From Ruminococcaceae bacterium UBA2854 (lineage in GTDB: Bacteria; Bacillota; Clostridia; Oscillospirales; Acutalibacteraceae), in the NCBI GenBank assembly GCA_002350765.1, contig DEFK01000031.1:1-39899 (forward strand): 39,899 nucleotides of DNA, read 5' to 3'. The translations under genes were made by a program, and so were the position numbers. Positions 39,870 through 39,899 of the stretch are shown here, piece by piece. Numbering within the stretch: the first letter of the stretch is position 1; each line of letters starts with the position of its first letter. The notes under the pieces were generated by a model. That model was not told the DNA's origin and did not search any database. It saw only the letters and a program-made list of their open reading frames with translations.

Positions 39870-39899
39870 TTTATATTCCTCCTTGTATTATAGAGTAGT

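Noticed and set aside
1..39899. CRISPR arrays, tRNA genes, prophage or IS transposase genes
   Set aside because: No regularly spaced repeats, cloverleaf-type sequences or transposase/integrase motifs were seen on reading both strands.

Overview
The window reads as chromosomal DNA of a low-to-mid GC member of the Bacillota, most likely a Ruminococcus-like member of the Clostridia (Oscillospirales). The grounds are strong AGGAGG-type ribosome binding sites, near-consensus sigma-A promoters, U-tract terminators, the FHA-FtsW / class B PBP / SecA gene order, a meso-diaminopimelate dehydrogenase, a GlnRS next to GltX, and a large set of secreted lysine-rich Ig-like proteins. No phage, plasmid, CRISPR array or rRNA/tRNA gene body was found. 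The left edge does hold a perfect promoter and the first part of a leader that looks like the start of an rRNA operon running off the window on the minus strand.

Layout. 1-85 (-): rRNA-type promoter and leader. 233-1558 (+): membrane protein with a C-terminal zinc ribbon. 1779-2980 (+): a frameshifted member of the Ig-like secreted family. 3034-9887 (-): a growth/division and secretion cluster in the order FHA-ftsW/rodA, transpeptidase, secA, small lipoprotein. 10125-12206 (-): secreted Ig-like plus S41-type peptidase, flanked by two copies of a 23-bp direct repeat. 12383-14737 (+): ZIP metal transporter and a membrane-anchored FN3 polysaccharide deacetylase. 14817-15942 (-): CAP-domain secreted protein split by a frameshift. 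16173-20892 (+): TetR regulator with an NAD(P)H/flavin reductase-like protein, then an apparent operon of XRE regulator, GNAT, membrane protein, two flavodoxin-fold reductases and YjdF. 20933-24071 (-): gltX-glnS. 24163-24347: a MITE-like nested inverted repeat. 24380-25399 (-): G5/3D-domain wall hydrolase. 25400-26124: a 725-bp gene-free region with its promoter, a WalR-like direct repeat and an unassigned foldable element. 26125-31202 (-): nth, minD-like ATPase, mgsA, hisS, aspS. 31301-32765 (+): HAD hydrolase, then a Phd/Doc-type toxin-antitoxin pair bracketed by two near-identical terminators. 32808-34272 (-): ddh and a small hypothetical protein. 34343-39869 (-): four tandem paralogues of the secreted Ig-like family.

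How the genes fit together. Much of the window serves the envelope: septal or lateral wall synthesis (FHA-FtsW with its cognate PBP), protein export (SecA), DAP supply (Ddh), wall remodelling (3D-domain hydrolase, polysaccharide deacetylase) and secreted proteins built from Ig-like modules. The most distinctive signal is the paralogous secreted family. It has five members, one broken, at both ends of the window. Three of them carry the same upstream module: TTGAAACTTTTTTCC, then a CACTA/TAGTG palindrome at a fixed 25-bp offset. This suggests a dedicated alternative sigma factor or regulator controlling a surface-protein regulon. A second distinct unit is the YjdF/flavodoxin/XRE operon, which looks like a redox or xenobiotic response cassette.
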